NCBI GenBank assembly: GCA_041687295.1
Contig: JAWLCG010000001.1
Location: 1-60,779, forward strand
Length of the DNA: 60,779 nt
Direction: 5' to 3'
Origin: JAWLCG01 sp041687295
GTDB taxonomy: Bacteria > Planctomycetota > Phycisphaerae > SM23-33 > FEN-1343
Position 1 is the first letter of the stretch. Each line of letters starts with the position of its first letter. The translations under genes were made by a program, and so were the position numbers. Under the pieces are notes generated by a model. That model saw only the letters and a program-made list of their open reading frames with translations. It was not told the DNA's origin and searched no databases. Positions 32,596 through 42,500 of this stretch are shown here, piece after piece.

Positions 32596-35043
32596 CTACG
32601 GTCGGGGCGACTCCAGCAGGCGGACGATATCGGCATGGCCTGCGTTGCGGGCGCGCTCGGCCGGGGTGATGCCGTCGCTGTCCTCGGCGGCCGGATCGGC
32701 GCCGGCGTGCAGCAGCGCCTTGACCGCCTCGGCGTGGCCGTGGCGGGCGGCCTGGTGCAGCGGCGTCTCGCGGGTGCGGGGGCCCATGGCGTTGACGTCG
32801 GCGCCTCGGCCCAGCAGGTTGAGGACGGCCTCGACGTCGCCGCGACCCGCGGCGTCGCGCAGCTCGGCGCCGAATCGGCCGTCGCCGGCCACCGGCGGAT
32901 CGGGCGGGGCGGCGCGGGCGGGCGTGCGGGGGGCGTCGGGGTCGGTCGGCTGGCGCGACAGCAGGGCTAGCACGCGGTCGAACGCCTTGGGCCGGGCCAG
33001 GTCGGCCGGCGCGGTGCCCTGGGCGTCGCGGGCGTCGGGGTCGGCCCCGGCGGCGATCAGGGCGGCGACCACGCGGTCGTAGCCCTCGTCGGCGGCGTAG
33101 TGCAGGGGCGTGCGACCCTGCGCGTCGCGGGCGTTCACGTCGGCGCCCGCCTCGATCAGCGTCTCGACCAGGTCGGCCTCGATGAATGGCCGGGCCAGCA
33201 GGCCCATCCACGCCGCCCAGTGCAGCGGCGTGCGGCCGGCGGCGTCGCGGGCCTCCAGTTCGGCCCCGGCCTGGAGGATCATGCGAAGCTTCCGCTCGGA
33301 CCAGTCGCGCGGGTATCGCCAGCCGAGGAAGTCGTTGGCGACCACGCTGTGCAGGGCCGTCCAGCCATCGTCGGTGGTGGCCGAGACGTCCCCGCCGGCG
33401 GCCAGGATCATCGCCAGAACCTCCGGGGCCGTCTGGACGTAGCCGGCGGCGGCCGCGTGGACCGGCGTCCAGCCGTCGTGGGCCCGGGCGTTCACGTCGG
33501 CGCCGTTGTCCAGCAGGAAGCGGACCATCTCGACCTGTCCCCACAGGACGGCCCGATGCAGCGGCCCCCAGCCGTTGGGGTTGCGGGCGTTGATGTCCGT
33601 GCCGGCGGCCAGCTCGCGCTGCACCCAGTTCATCTCGCCCAGCTCGGCCCCGCGGGCGATGCCGACCCAGTCGGCCGACTCCGGCGGCGGGGTCAGCAGG
33701 GCCTTGAGCTGTTCGACGTCGCGGACCGTCTCGCGGATCGCCCCGTCGCGCAGGTCGGCCTCGGGGCCGTTCTGCAGCGTGGCTATGCTCATGGCCGGCA
33801 GGGTCAGCGAAGCGGGCTGGCCGGCCAGTGCGTCCCGGGCGGCCCAGGGGTCCTGCTCGGTCGAGACGTAGACGCGGTAGCCACCCTGCCCGGCCGGCAG
33901 GTCGAGCGTCACCTCGGCGGGCTCCTGGCCACGGTTGACCAGCACGATCGTGGTCTGGTCGGCCTGGCGGTAGGCGCTGGCCAGCAGGTCCCTGTCGGAG
34001 CTGTCGGCCCCGACGCGGACGGCCCCGGGCCGGATGAACCGGTAGAAGTGCTTGGCCGGCCAGTAGCCCAGGCGTGGGCCCTGGGTGTTGTACAGGTCGG
34101 TGAACTGCCAGAACAGCCACGCGCTGACGTGCCCGCCGACGAGGGCGTCATGGATGGCGTTGGCCCGCTCGACGGCCGCCGGCCAGCGGTCGGCCTGGCC
34201 GCCGGTCTCGGTCATCCACACCTGCCGGCCGGTGGGGGCGACGTACTCGTGGAACTTCGCCCAGTCGTCGTAGCCGCCCTTGCGGTGCGTGCAGAACAGG
34301 CCGCGGAAGTCCCGCGTCTGCGGGTCGGCCAGCGTCGGCTCGATGTACCAGATCATCCGATCGGGGAACATCATGTCCTCGGGCATCATGAGCAGCGTGT
34401 CCAGCCCGTCGGCGCGGAAGCGGGCGTCGACGGCCCGGACGGCCTCGCGGATCTGGGCGGGGTTGTAGATGCACGAGTTGTAGAACTCCAGGAACAGCAG
34501 CTCGTTCTGCGGGCTCAGGCTAAGGATGGGGATGCCCCACTCGCGGTCGGCCCAGGTCACGAAGGCGGCCAGGTACTCGGCGAACTCCTCGCGCATGTCC
34601 GGGCGCAGGTGCCCGCCTTGCACGGTCGAGCGGTTGGTCTTCATGAACTCCGGCGGCGACCACAGCGAGGCGGTGAACCGCTGCACCCCGCGATCCTGGA
34701 ACTGCTTGGCGAACTGCATCCGCGCGTTCATGTGCCCGCGGTTCAGGGCGTCGAAGTCGGTGTCGGCGGGGTCGTCGTTGTCGTTGACGGGCTCCATGTC
34801 CTCGGGCACGGGGATGCGGACCATGCTGACGCCGAGGTCGTAGACCATCACGTCGAAGAAGGCCGGGTCGGCATACTCCGGCAGCAGCTTCCAACTGACG
34901 AAGCAGGCGCCGAAGCCCTCCATGGTCTGGAATGTCTGGTCCGGGGCGAACTTCACCTGCACCGCCCGCTGGGCCATCGCCGGGCCGGCCAGCATCGCCA
35001 GCGCCGCCACCACCGCCGCCGCCACGAGAATCCGCCTGGACAT
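32596..35043 (-). CDS. Exported GH30-type glycoside hydrolase fused to ankyrin repeats
   Basis: An 815-residue protein. Residues 1-25 are a signal peptide ending PAMAQ. Residues 26-430 form a GH30-like barrel plus beta domain: QTMEGFGACFVSW start, ASLWSPPEFMKTN, acid/base E181 in SLSPQNELLF, nucleophile E279 in VWMTETGGQ, and SAWLFWQFTDLYN. A linker leads to about eight ankyrin repeats at roughly 465-815 (NARNPNGWGPLHRAVLWGQV; ARDAQGRTPLHYAADEGYD), with a proline-rich break near 690. The frame is uninterrupted with uniform codon use. GH30 members cut beta-glucosyl, xylan or galactan bonds. The repeats may anchor the enzyme or bind a partner outside the cytoplasm. Spacer 32394-32595 holds no gene. 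Confidence 0.88.
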   Translation of the reverse strand: MSRRILVAAAVVAALAMLAGPAMAQRAVQVKFAPDQTFQTMEGFGACFVSWKLLPEYADPAFFDVMVYDLGVSMVRIPVPEDMEPVNDNDDPADTDFDALNRGHMNARMQFAKQFQDRGVQRFTASLWSPPEFMKTNRSTVQGGHLRPDMREEFAEYLAAFVTWADREWGIPILSLSPQNELLFLEFYNSCIYNPAQIREAVRAVDARFRADGLDTLLMMPEDMMFPDRMIWYIEPTLADPQTRDFRGLFCTHRKGGYDDWAKFHEYVAPTGRQVWMTETGGQADRWPAAVERANAIHDALVGGHVSAWLFWQFTDLYNTQGPRLGYWPAKHFYRFIRPGAVRVGADSSDRDLLASAYRQADQTTIVLVNRGQEPAEVTLDLPAGQGGYRVYVSTEQDPWAARDALAGQPASLTLPAMSIATLQNGPEADLRDGAIRETVRDVEQLKALLTPPPESADWVGIARGAELGEMNWVQRELAAGTDINARNPNGWGPLHRAVLWGQVEMVRFLLDNGADVNARAHDGWTPVHAAAAGYVQTAPEVLAMILAAGGDVSATTDDGWTALHSVVANDFLGWRYPRDWSERKLRMILQAGAELEARDAAGRTPLHWAAWMGLLARPFIEADLVETLIEAGADVNARDAQGRTPLHYAADEGYDRVVAALIAAGADPDARDAQGTAPADLARPKAFDRVLALLSRQPTDPDAPRTPARAAPPDPPVAGDGRFGAELRDAAGRGDVEAVLNLLGRGADVNAMGPRTRETPLHQAARHGHAEAVKALLHAGADPAAEDSDGITPAERARNAGHADIVRLLESPRP

Positions 35044-35223
35044 GCCGCTGTCTCCTTTGCTGAAGGGTTCGCACTAACCATAGCCGCTCGGCCGCCCCGC
35101 GTCCACGCCCAGCCTGGGCGAACGACCCACGCCCTTGCCAAGCCCACGCCTGACGGGTAGCATCGCGGCCAACCGACGCGATCCCGAGGGGCCGCGCGAT
35201 CACCACTCGCGGAAAGGGGCACC

Positions 35224-35595
35224 ATGGCCGAACCATCAGACCCCGGCAAAGGCAAGCTGCCGGTTGAGGACTCTCAGGATGAAGTCGATTGGCGTGCTCG
35301 CTCATGGAGCTATGGGCCCACGCGCCGGCCGCTGTGGCTGGCGCACAAGCCGACCACCGCGGGCATCGTGCTGATCATGCTGGGCAGCGGGGTCCTGATC
35401 GCCCACGTGGCCTTGCTGGTCCACCACCTCGGCGACCTGGCGGCCGACCTGCTCTTCGCGCCGGCCGGCACGGGCCTGGTGCTGGGCCTGGGCCTCGTCA
35501 TCGCCGGCCTGCTGTGCCGCGAACGGCCCTACTGGCCCCCGCTGCCGCAGACGTCAAAACCCCAGGCCCAAGAGGCCGACACCTCGGTGCAGTGA
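35224..35595 (+). CDS. Small membrane protein of unknown function
   Basis: A 123-residue protein with AAAGGGG before ATG 35224. A charged N-terminal part (DSQDEVDWRARSWSYGPTRR) leads to two hydrophobic helices, TAGIVLIMLGSGVLIAHVAL and TGLVLGLGLVIAGLL, then a short proline-rich tail. No motif is recognised. It ends 11 bp before the NIF3 gene, so the two probably share a transcript. Coding is supported by the ribosome site, codon use and length. Confidence 0.7.
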   Translation: MAEPSDPGKGKLPVEDSQDEVDWRARSWSYGPTRRPLWLAHKPTTAGIVLIMLGSGVLIAHVALLVHHLGDLAADLLFAPAGTGLVLGLGLVIAGLLCRERPYWPPLPQTSKPQAQEADTSVQ

Positions 35596-35606
35596 TACAC
35601 TAACGC

Positions 35607-36416
35607 ATGGAGACGCCCGTGACGACCGTCAACGACATCATCGCCTACGTCCACCGCCTCCGGGGCCAGGGGCTCAACCGCGACGAGGGGATCTTCCACG
35701 GCTCGGCCGAGGCCGAGGTGCGGGGCGTGACGGTGTGCTGGATGGCGACCGCCGACGCCATCACCGCCGCGGGCGAGGCGGGCCATCAGCTCGTGCTGGC
35801 CCACGAGAGCCCCTTCTACCCCTACGACCTGGCGATCCGGCCCGACCCGCCGGCGGGCTGGGAGCGATGGGCCGTCAACCGCCAGCGCCGCGAAGGGCTC
35901 GACCGCTTCGGCCTGGTCGGCCTGCGGGTCCACGGCTCGATGGACGAGATCTGCATCTTCGACGACTTCGCCGCGCTGCTGGGCCTCGGCGAGGCGGTCG
36001 AGGCCGAGGGGCTCGTCAAGGTCTACGAGATCCCCGCGTGCACGCTGGGCGAGTTGGTCGCCCGGGTGCAGCGGGCGACGGGGCTGGGGCACCTGCGCCT
36101 CTCGGCCCCGCGGGGGATGGACCAGCGCGTGCACCGCGTGGGCCTGCCATGGGGCGGCCTGGGGCAGTTCGTCAACGTGAGCTACCAGCAACGGCTGATC
36201 GATCGCGGCTGCGACGTCTTCATCGCCGGCGAAACCGACAGCTACGGCTTGCGCTTCTCGGCGGAGGTCGGCATCCCCATGATCGAGACCAGCCACGAGG
36301 TCAGCGAGAACCCCGGCATCCGCCATTTCAGTCAGATGCTGGCGGCCGAGTTCCCCGCCCTGGACGTCGTCTTCTACGAGAACCCCACCATCTGGCGGTA
36401 CGAGGACGTGGACTGA
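35607..36416 (+). CDS. NIF3-like (DUF34) dinuclear metal centre protein
   Basis: A 269-residue member of the NIF3/YbgI family. VRGVTVCWMATADAITAAGE and LVLAHESPFYPYD match the first half with the metal-binding His; GLRVHGSMDEICIFDDFAAL resembles the central V.H...D segment; AGETDSYGLRFSAEVGIPMI and ETSHEVSENPGIRHFSQML form the C-terminal metal site with Glu and His. Family members are hexameric and bind two metal ions; their enzymatic role is unresolved (GTP cyclohydrolase I type 2 names are often misapplied). The ATG is preceded by the end of the small membrane protein gene, pointing to co-expression. Confidence 0.85.
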   Translation: METPVTTVNDIIAYVHRLRGQGLNRDEGIFHGSAEAEVRGVTVCWMATADAITAAGEAGHQLVLAHESPFYPYDLAIRPDPPAGWERWAVNRQRREGLDRFGLVGLRVHGSMDEICIFDDFAALLGLGEAVEAEGLVKVYEIPACTLGELVARVQRATGLGHLRLSAPRGMDQRVHRVGLPWGGLGQFVNVSYQQRLIDRGCDVFIAGETDSYGLRFSAEVGIPMIETSHEVSENPGIRHFSQMLAAEFPALDVVFYENPTIWRYEDVD

Positions 36417-36442
36417 CGCCTCGGCCGATCGGCTCGCGACGT

Positions 36443-36520
36443 GCCTCCGGCCCAAGCCCACGAATCGCTTTGCGGAGGCTTCTGCGGCGGGCCGTTCGGC
36501 TGGTGGCACAACGTATCCGC
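36443..36520. repeat. Dispersed intergenic repeat, copy A
   Basis: A stretch starting GCCTCCGGCCCAAGCCCACG is identical over 20 bases to positions 55841-55860, and similarity continues with gaps to a shared GGCACAACG about 65 bases on and CCGCA after it. Both copies lie in spacers just after a plus-strand gene and before the end of a minus-strand gene. Confidence 0.55.
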
Positions 36521-36554
36521 ACGTCCGAAGGTCGAGCACTCACGCCCCGCTGGA

Positions 36555-37679
36555 TTACTCCGCAGTCTTCGGCGTCACGCCGGTGTGGGGGTTTGTCGTG
36601 ACGACCTCCCATACAGTCTGCTGCAGGGCGTGGATGAGGGCAGCGTCCTGCTGGGGGTCGAACTGCTCATAGGGCTCGGCGGTCAGACCGACGGGGCTCT
36701 GCCCGGTGAGCGTGGCGTAGACGGTCAGGGCGGCCACGTACGAGCCGATCGTGCCGGAGTCGGGCCCGTTGTGGGGCTGGTCGTTCATATGGACGCCATC
36801 GGCGTAGAAGTTCAGCACGCCGGCCGACGGTTCGAAGCGATCGGGATCGAAGGGTGAGGGACCCTTGTTGTTACGGCGGCTCTTGACGTAGTAGGCCTGG
36901 TTGCGGGCGTAGAAGGCCTCGATGCCGGGCAGTTCGCCGGCGCGGATTCTCTGGTCCAGCGCCGCCAACACCTGTCCGGCAGGGATCATCCGCACCGGCT
37001 GGGGGAGGTCGGCGTACTGCTGATTGAGGCGGGCGACAAGCTTGCCATAGAAGTCGGCCGACATCTGTACGCCCCCGCTGTAGGGCTGGGCGTATGCGTC
37101 GGCGTAGCTGCCGACCTGGAGGACCTCCTCGGCGCTGGGCCAGGTGGCGTAGATGTAGAATCGGCCCGTGGCGACGTTGTCGGTGTTGGCGTGTTCGCGG
37201 TCCCACCGGCCGGGGCCGGGCCGGGTCTGGGCGCGGGCGTAGTCGATCAGCCCACTGGCGGCCTGCAGCGAGCCGGCGTCGTGGTAGGGCCAGCGGTCGC
37301 TGATCTGCTCGGGCTTGTCCAACTCGTCGCGGTAGGGCTGCAGGACGATGGCGTCGAAGGTGAACTGCGTGAACGCCTCCGGCCAAGGCCCATAGGGCTC
37401 CCGGGTGTTAAAGGTGCCCTCGCCCGGAGCGTTGCCGTGATTGCGCATCACCAGGTGCTGCTCGAGCCGATGGCCCCCGCCGAGTTGCATGCCGTAGTCG
37501 TAGTCGAAGCCCGCTGAGGCGAACAGCTCGGCCAGCCGCTCCAGCGGCAGGTTCCGCGTCAGGCTGTTGCCGATGTAGTAGACGTCCATATCCCGGTCGG
37601 CCTGGTCAACGGCCCCGGCGAATGAGGCAGCCAGGCCCAGCGCAAACGTCAGGGCTACGAGTGTGCGGCGCGATCCCAT
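36555..37679 (-). CDS. Exported SGNH/GDSL-like hydrolase
   Basis: A 374-residue protein with a signal peptide (TLVALTFALGLAASFAGAVD). Block I appears as DVYYIGNSLTRN with the serine of GNSLT as likely nucleophile; GGHRLEQHLVMRNHG and FDAIVLQPYRDEL correspond to later blocks; ADGVHMNDQPHNG near residue 310 supplies the D.xH pair of block V. Such enzymes are extracellular or periplasmic esterases, often removing acetyl groups from polysaccharides. It neighbours a glycosidase locus, which fits carbohydrate work. Substrate unknown. It ends in the spacer holding repeat copy A. Confidence 0.75.
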   Translation of the reverse strand: MGSRRTLVALTFALGLAASFAGAVDQADRDMDVYYIGNSLTRNLPLERLAELFASAGFDYDYGMQLGGGHRLEQHLVMRNHGNAPGEGTFNTREPYGPWPEAFTQFTFDAIVLQPYRDELDKPEQISDRWPYHDAGSLQAASGLIDYARAQTRPGPGRWDREHANTDNVATGRFYIYATWPSAEEVLQVGSYADAYAQPYSGGVQMSADFYGKLVARLNQQYADLPQPVRMIPAGQVLAALDQRIRAGELPGIEAFYARNQAYYVKSRRNNKGPSPFDPDRFEPSAGVLNFYADGVHMNDQPHNGPDSGTIGSYVAALTVYATLTGQSPVGLTAEPYEQFDPQQDAALIHALQQTVWEVVTTNPHTGVTPKTAE

Positions 37680-37986
37680 AGCGGTCCTCCAGAAGGTGCC
37701 CCTCGGGGCGGCCAGTGGTCTCTACCGCAGGGTAGCCCGCCCCGCTTCCGCCGTCAAAGCGTTTCTGGCCGACGCCGCTTTGGCGCGGACCTCCAGACAC
37801 GTCCCCCACGGGTGCCATGGCCGATTGCTGCCATGTTGAGTCCTCGCACGCCCAGCCGTCTGCGAAAGACACCCCTGGCCGGGCGGCCGGGGCAGCCCGT
37901 GGACGAGGGTCCTTCACGCGGAGGTCCTTGCTCCTCCGCTTGGCTGCACGCGGTCGTGTCACCCGTTATGGAGGCTGCAAGCCAAC
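37680..37986. other. Spacer without a gene
   Basis: No frame here has convincing codon use or a ribosome site. The only structure seen is CAAAGCG (37755-37761) paired with CGCTTTG (37776-37782) around 14 bases. It contains the promoter region of the SGNH gene and the 3' side of the giant surface-protein gene, but no clear promoter hexamers stand out. Confidence 0.5.
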
Positions 37987-39553
37987 CTACAGCGGGCTCA
38001 GCGCGATCAGGATGTCCACCAGGTCGGCGGCGCCATCGGCCGAGGTAGGTTCCCGGGTCTCATGGACGGCCGTCAGGGCCTCCAAGGCCTCGCTCGTCAG
38101 CGTGGCTAACTGGGCCAGCGCGGGCGTCGTCGGGGTGGACGGCAGGGCCAGCAGGTCGGCCTCGCCATCGGCTGCGGCCAGCTCGACCTCCAGGCCCGCC
38201 CAGCTCTGGCCGGAGGGGTCGGCGTCGGTCGTCTCGCCCGCCTCGGGGGCCGACACGGCCTGCACGGGCTCGACCCACGGGGTGGGCCCGGCCGCCAGGA
38301 CCGGCTCGCTGGAGGCGGTCGCCTCCGCTGGCGGCGCGGACGGCAGCGACGGCAGGACCTCGCCCCAGTTGCTCAGGACGATGCTGAGGTCGCGGTCGTC
38401 GACCACGCCGTCGCGCATCGTGTCGCCGTCGGCCGGGCCCACGCCGGTGTCGGACCAGTGGCTCAGCAGGACACTAAGGTCGCGGTCGTCGACGGCGCCG
38501 TCGCCGTTGCTGTCGCCGGGCAGGCTGCCGAAGCGGAAGCTGTAGGGCTCGACGAATCCCAGGCTGGTGTTGGCGGTGATCTCGACCCAGCCGTTGCGGA
38601 GCGTCCCGTCGGGCCAGGTGAGGGTCCCGCGGTCGCTGCCGCCGGTGCCCGCGCCGGCGCGGACGCTGACGATCGGGGCCGGGCCGGCCTGCCAACTCGT
38701 CCCATCGGTGGTGAAGCGGACGAGGAAGTCGCTGGCCGAAACCGCCCAGCCATCCAGACCGGCCAGATCGACCATGACGCCGTTGATGCCCTGGGCACTG
38801 CTGGAGACGTTGACGCTCGAGGCCGTCTGCCCCGGCAGCAGCTCCACGATGGCCGGGTCGATGGCGGCGTCGTCCAGTTCGTTCGCCGCGGGGTCGTAGC
38901 CGTCCCACACCGAGCGGTTGTAGAACAGGTGCACATCGGCCAGGCTCACCGCCGGCAGGTTCGACTCGACCTGCACGGTGAAGGTCGCCAGGTCGCTCAG
39001 GCCGTCCTGGGTGTCGGTGACCCGCACGGCCACCGTGCGGGTGCCCACGCTGGCGTAGGTGTGCTCGAGGCGGAAGGTGCGGTCCAGCAGCGTCAACGGC
39101 TGGAAGCTGGGGTTGGCCACATCGTAGTCCCAGTCCACCTCGGCCAGCCAGGCGTCATTGCCGGGGTCGACGAACGCGCCGTCGAGGAAGAAGCTCTCGC
39201 CCACCCAGGCCCCCACCGTCGTGCCCTCGGCGTCCAGCGCGATGGTCGGGCCGACGGCCTCAATGGCCACGGTCACGGTGTAGTCGTTGTAGGCCCCGTC
39301 GGGGTCGCTCACCCGGCCACGGATGGTGACCGAGCCGGGCCCGTCGGCGACGTACTGGGCCGGCACCTCAACAGTGGCGATGGCGGAGCCGACGATCTCG
39401 CCGGGGTCGGCGAAGTCGCCGTCGTTGTTGAAGTCGAAGCTGTAGACCAGCCCGGCCAGGTCGGCCGGTGAGGCGTCGGCGGCGTCGGTGAAGCTCACCG
39501 TCAGCGGTCCGCCCTCGGCGACGGCGGACGGGGCGGTGAGCGTGGCGGTCGGT
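37987..39553 (-). CDS. Giant surface protein, piece 5: PKD/Ig-like strands and dockerin-like C-terminus
   Basis: Reads TATLTAPSAVAEGGPLTVSF, VYSFDFNNDGDFADPGEIVG and LEHTYASVGTRTVAVRVTDT, which are PKD/cadherin-like beta units. A beta-sandwich (NRSVWDGYDPAANELDDAAI) follows, then a dockerin-like pair: GDSNGDGAVDDRDLSVLLSH and GDTMRDGVVDDRDLSIVLSN, each with a calcium loop. In planctomycetes such repeats sit at the C-terminus of exported proteins. The final 100 residues are rich in Ala, Pro, Glu and Thr and lack a known anchor. The stop is at 37987. Confidence 0.7.
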
Positions 39554-42500
39554 GAGGAACGGAAGGCTCGGCGTCGCCAGCCAACCGCCGAGGTTGGCCG
39601 ACCGCTCGATCGTGGCGCCCTCGTCGACCAGCACGGGCCCGCCGACGTCGACCGCCTCGGCGTTTCCGAAGTTGGCACCCTGGACGATCGGCTCGCCGTC
39701 GTGGACCAGCACGGCCCGGGCGCCCTTGAAGACCGAGAAGTCCGCGTCGATGCGGATGTCGTCGATCACCCAGCCTTCGTAACTGTTGGAGTAGGCGTCG
39801 ACCGAGTCGAAGCTGAAGGCGATCTGGATCGGGTCGATCGACGTGACGCGTCCCTCGGCACCGGCCGAGAGGTACAGCCTCCCGTCGGGGCCCCAGGCCA
39901 GGCGGGCGTCGTCGTCGCAGTTGGTGACAGTCTCGGTCCGCAGGACATTGCCCGAGACGCTGGCGACGGGGTTGCCCGCTGCATCGAAGACGCGGATAGC
40001 CCGCTGGTAGACCCCGTTACCGGCATCGCGCTTGACCAGCACGTACAGCCGGCCGTTCGAGCCGACGGCGAGGTCGAGCAGGTCCCCCTGCATCTCGGCC
40101 TGGTCGACGACGGTGGAGTAGACGCCGCTGGTCGTGATGCGGTAGACCACGTCCCGGCCAGCGTAGGTGGACACGCGGGCCCCGGCGTACAGTTCGCCGG
40201 TGCGGCTGGCCTCGAGGCGGAAGTCGGCGGTGTAGCTGCCCAGCACAGGCATGTAGGGGCTGGTGACCGCGGCCAGGTCGTGCGTGCGGTAGGCCCGGCC
40301 CTGGCGGGTGACCGGGTCGACCATGAGGACCATGTCGTCGACGACGATCAGGTCGGTCGGGCACGGCGAGCCGGGGCTGGCCAGCTGCACGCTGCGGATG
40401 TGCCGCCCGGTCGTCGGGTCGATCTTGAGCAGCTCGCCCCGCTCGGGGTCGATGGCGAACAGGTAGCCGCTGGGCCCGAACGCTCCCGCGCTGACGCGGG
40501 CGGCGCCGGTGTCGCGCCAGGTCTTGGTCGAGGCTGCCACCTTCACCAGGCTCCACGGGCTGCTCATCGTGGCCGCCGAGTACTCAAGCACCTCGGCCGA
40601 GCCGGCGGCGCCCACGAAGATGCCCCAGCCGTTGGGGTCGAACAGATCGCCCAGCACACCATGGCTGCGCGAGATCACCAGGCCGGTGCCCTGCCCCGCG
40701 TCGGGGCGGTCGGCCTGCACGTTCAGCATGCTGTCGGTACTGCTGATGCGGACGGTGGCCTGCGTGATGCCGGCCGCGATGAGGTTGCGGATCTGGGCGG
40801 TGATGTTCGCGCGGAGCGCCTGGGTGCCCTCGGCGGTCGTCACCGGCAGGTAGGCGCTGGAGTAGAGGGTGAACTGCCCGTCACGAGCGGTAATCAGGCC
40901 GTCGCCGGCCTCGGTGAACACGTCCAGCCGCAGCGAGCGCGTCAGCGGGCCGCGCTGGTCGATGGCGCTGGTCGCGCTGCCGTCGGTCACCCACAGCACC
41001 GATTGGCCGGTGGCCGGGTCGGCCTGGTCGAAGTAGGCCAGCCCGTCCACGACGCCCACATGCTGCAGGGCGGTTCGGCGGTCGCCGTCGGCCAGCTTCC
41101 GCACGCCGCGCGACGACGCCAGCCACAGCTGCCGGCTGTAGCCGTCGATCGCGTCACGCTGGAAGATCACCCGGTCCTCCCGCAGCGCCCAGGCCGTCGT
41201 CACGGCATAGTTGCCCGCCTCGTCGCGGTCGAGCAGGTCGACCTGGCTCTTCTCGCCGTCGCTACTGACGCGGTAGAGGCTGAACATCGCGTCGTCGGCG
41301 TGGAAGAGGTAGGCTGTCTTGGCATCGAGGCTGACGGCGACGGCCTGGAAGGCCGGCTCGGTCACCTTGCCCAACTGGGCCGCCACGCTGAAGGGCTTGT
41401 CACTGCCATCGGTCAGCAGGATGCGGTGGTAGCCGTCTTCGCCCAGGCCCACGAACATCAGCTGGCCGCCGAGGTTCGCCAGGCCAGCCGGGTGCGTCGC
41501 CTCCGGGAGGCTCTGCACCGGGCGGAGGCTGTCGGCCTTGCCCGGCTCGGCCGTGAAGAGCGTGGGCTGGAAGCCGAAGTCCTTGGTCTCCTGCCCGCCC
41601 AGGAAGAAGGGTCGGCCGGCGACCACGACTGCCTGATCCAGCGGCGTCTGGCCGATGGGCAGCGCGATCTGGCCCAGCGAGCGCGGGGCGCCCTCGATAA
41701 AGTGGTACAGTTCGAACGCGTCGTTGCCGTCGGTGCCGCCGAGGCGCCGGCTGGCGAACAGCGTCCGCCCGTCGTCGCTGGGCAGCAGGCCCGTCACGGC
41801 CGCCGCATCGCCGAACTCGGTGGCCGACACCGACCAGCCGCCGTAGCCGTCGGACTCGACGCGGAAGATCTCGCGCCGGTCGTAGGAGCCCGCCTCGAAC
41901 CACACTGCCCCGTCCACGGCCGTCAGGTGGCGGATATTCGTCTCGCCAGTGCCGGCCGCCAGTTCGGTGACGCGGAGGGCATCCTTGCCGTCGAAGACCC
42001 ACAGCTCCTCGCCGTGGACCTGATCGGTCCCGACGAAGAACACGTACTCGCCGGCGGAGACCATCACGGACTCTTCAGTGAAGCCGGCCGGCACGTCGGC
42101 AATGCGTTCCGTGCCGCCGATGGTGCCGTTGGTCATCCACAGGCCATTGATCGCACTGCCGGTGCCCTGGGCGAGGAACAGCGTCTTGCCCTGCCACTGC
42201 ACGAAGCCGCCCGGGCGGGTGAAGCTCAGCTCCGGCCGGGCCAATGCGTTCAGGACGACCTCGACCTTCTCCAGCGAGGCCGGGTCCTGGAGGTTCTCCA
42301 GCAGGTTCGAGAAGTCGAACTCCAGCACCGTCTTGGCGCCGAGGCTGCCCCCGATGGCCAGCGAGGGCGCGGTGTCGTCGAGCCCGCCGGGCAGGTGCGG
42401 CCCGATCGTGCCGGCCGGGCCGGCGTAGGTCACCACGCGGTCGGTGTAGGCCGGGCGCAGCAGGCGGATGAAGTCGCCCGCCTGCCCGTCGCCGACAGTG

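Noticed and set aside
33100..35160. A 686-codon plus-strand frame opposite the GH30-ankyrin gene
   Set aside because: No domain, composition typical of antisense, no ribosome site at its start.
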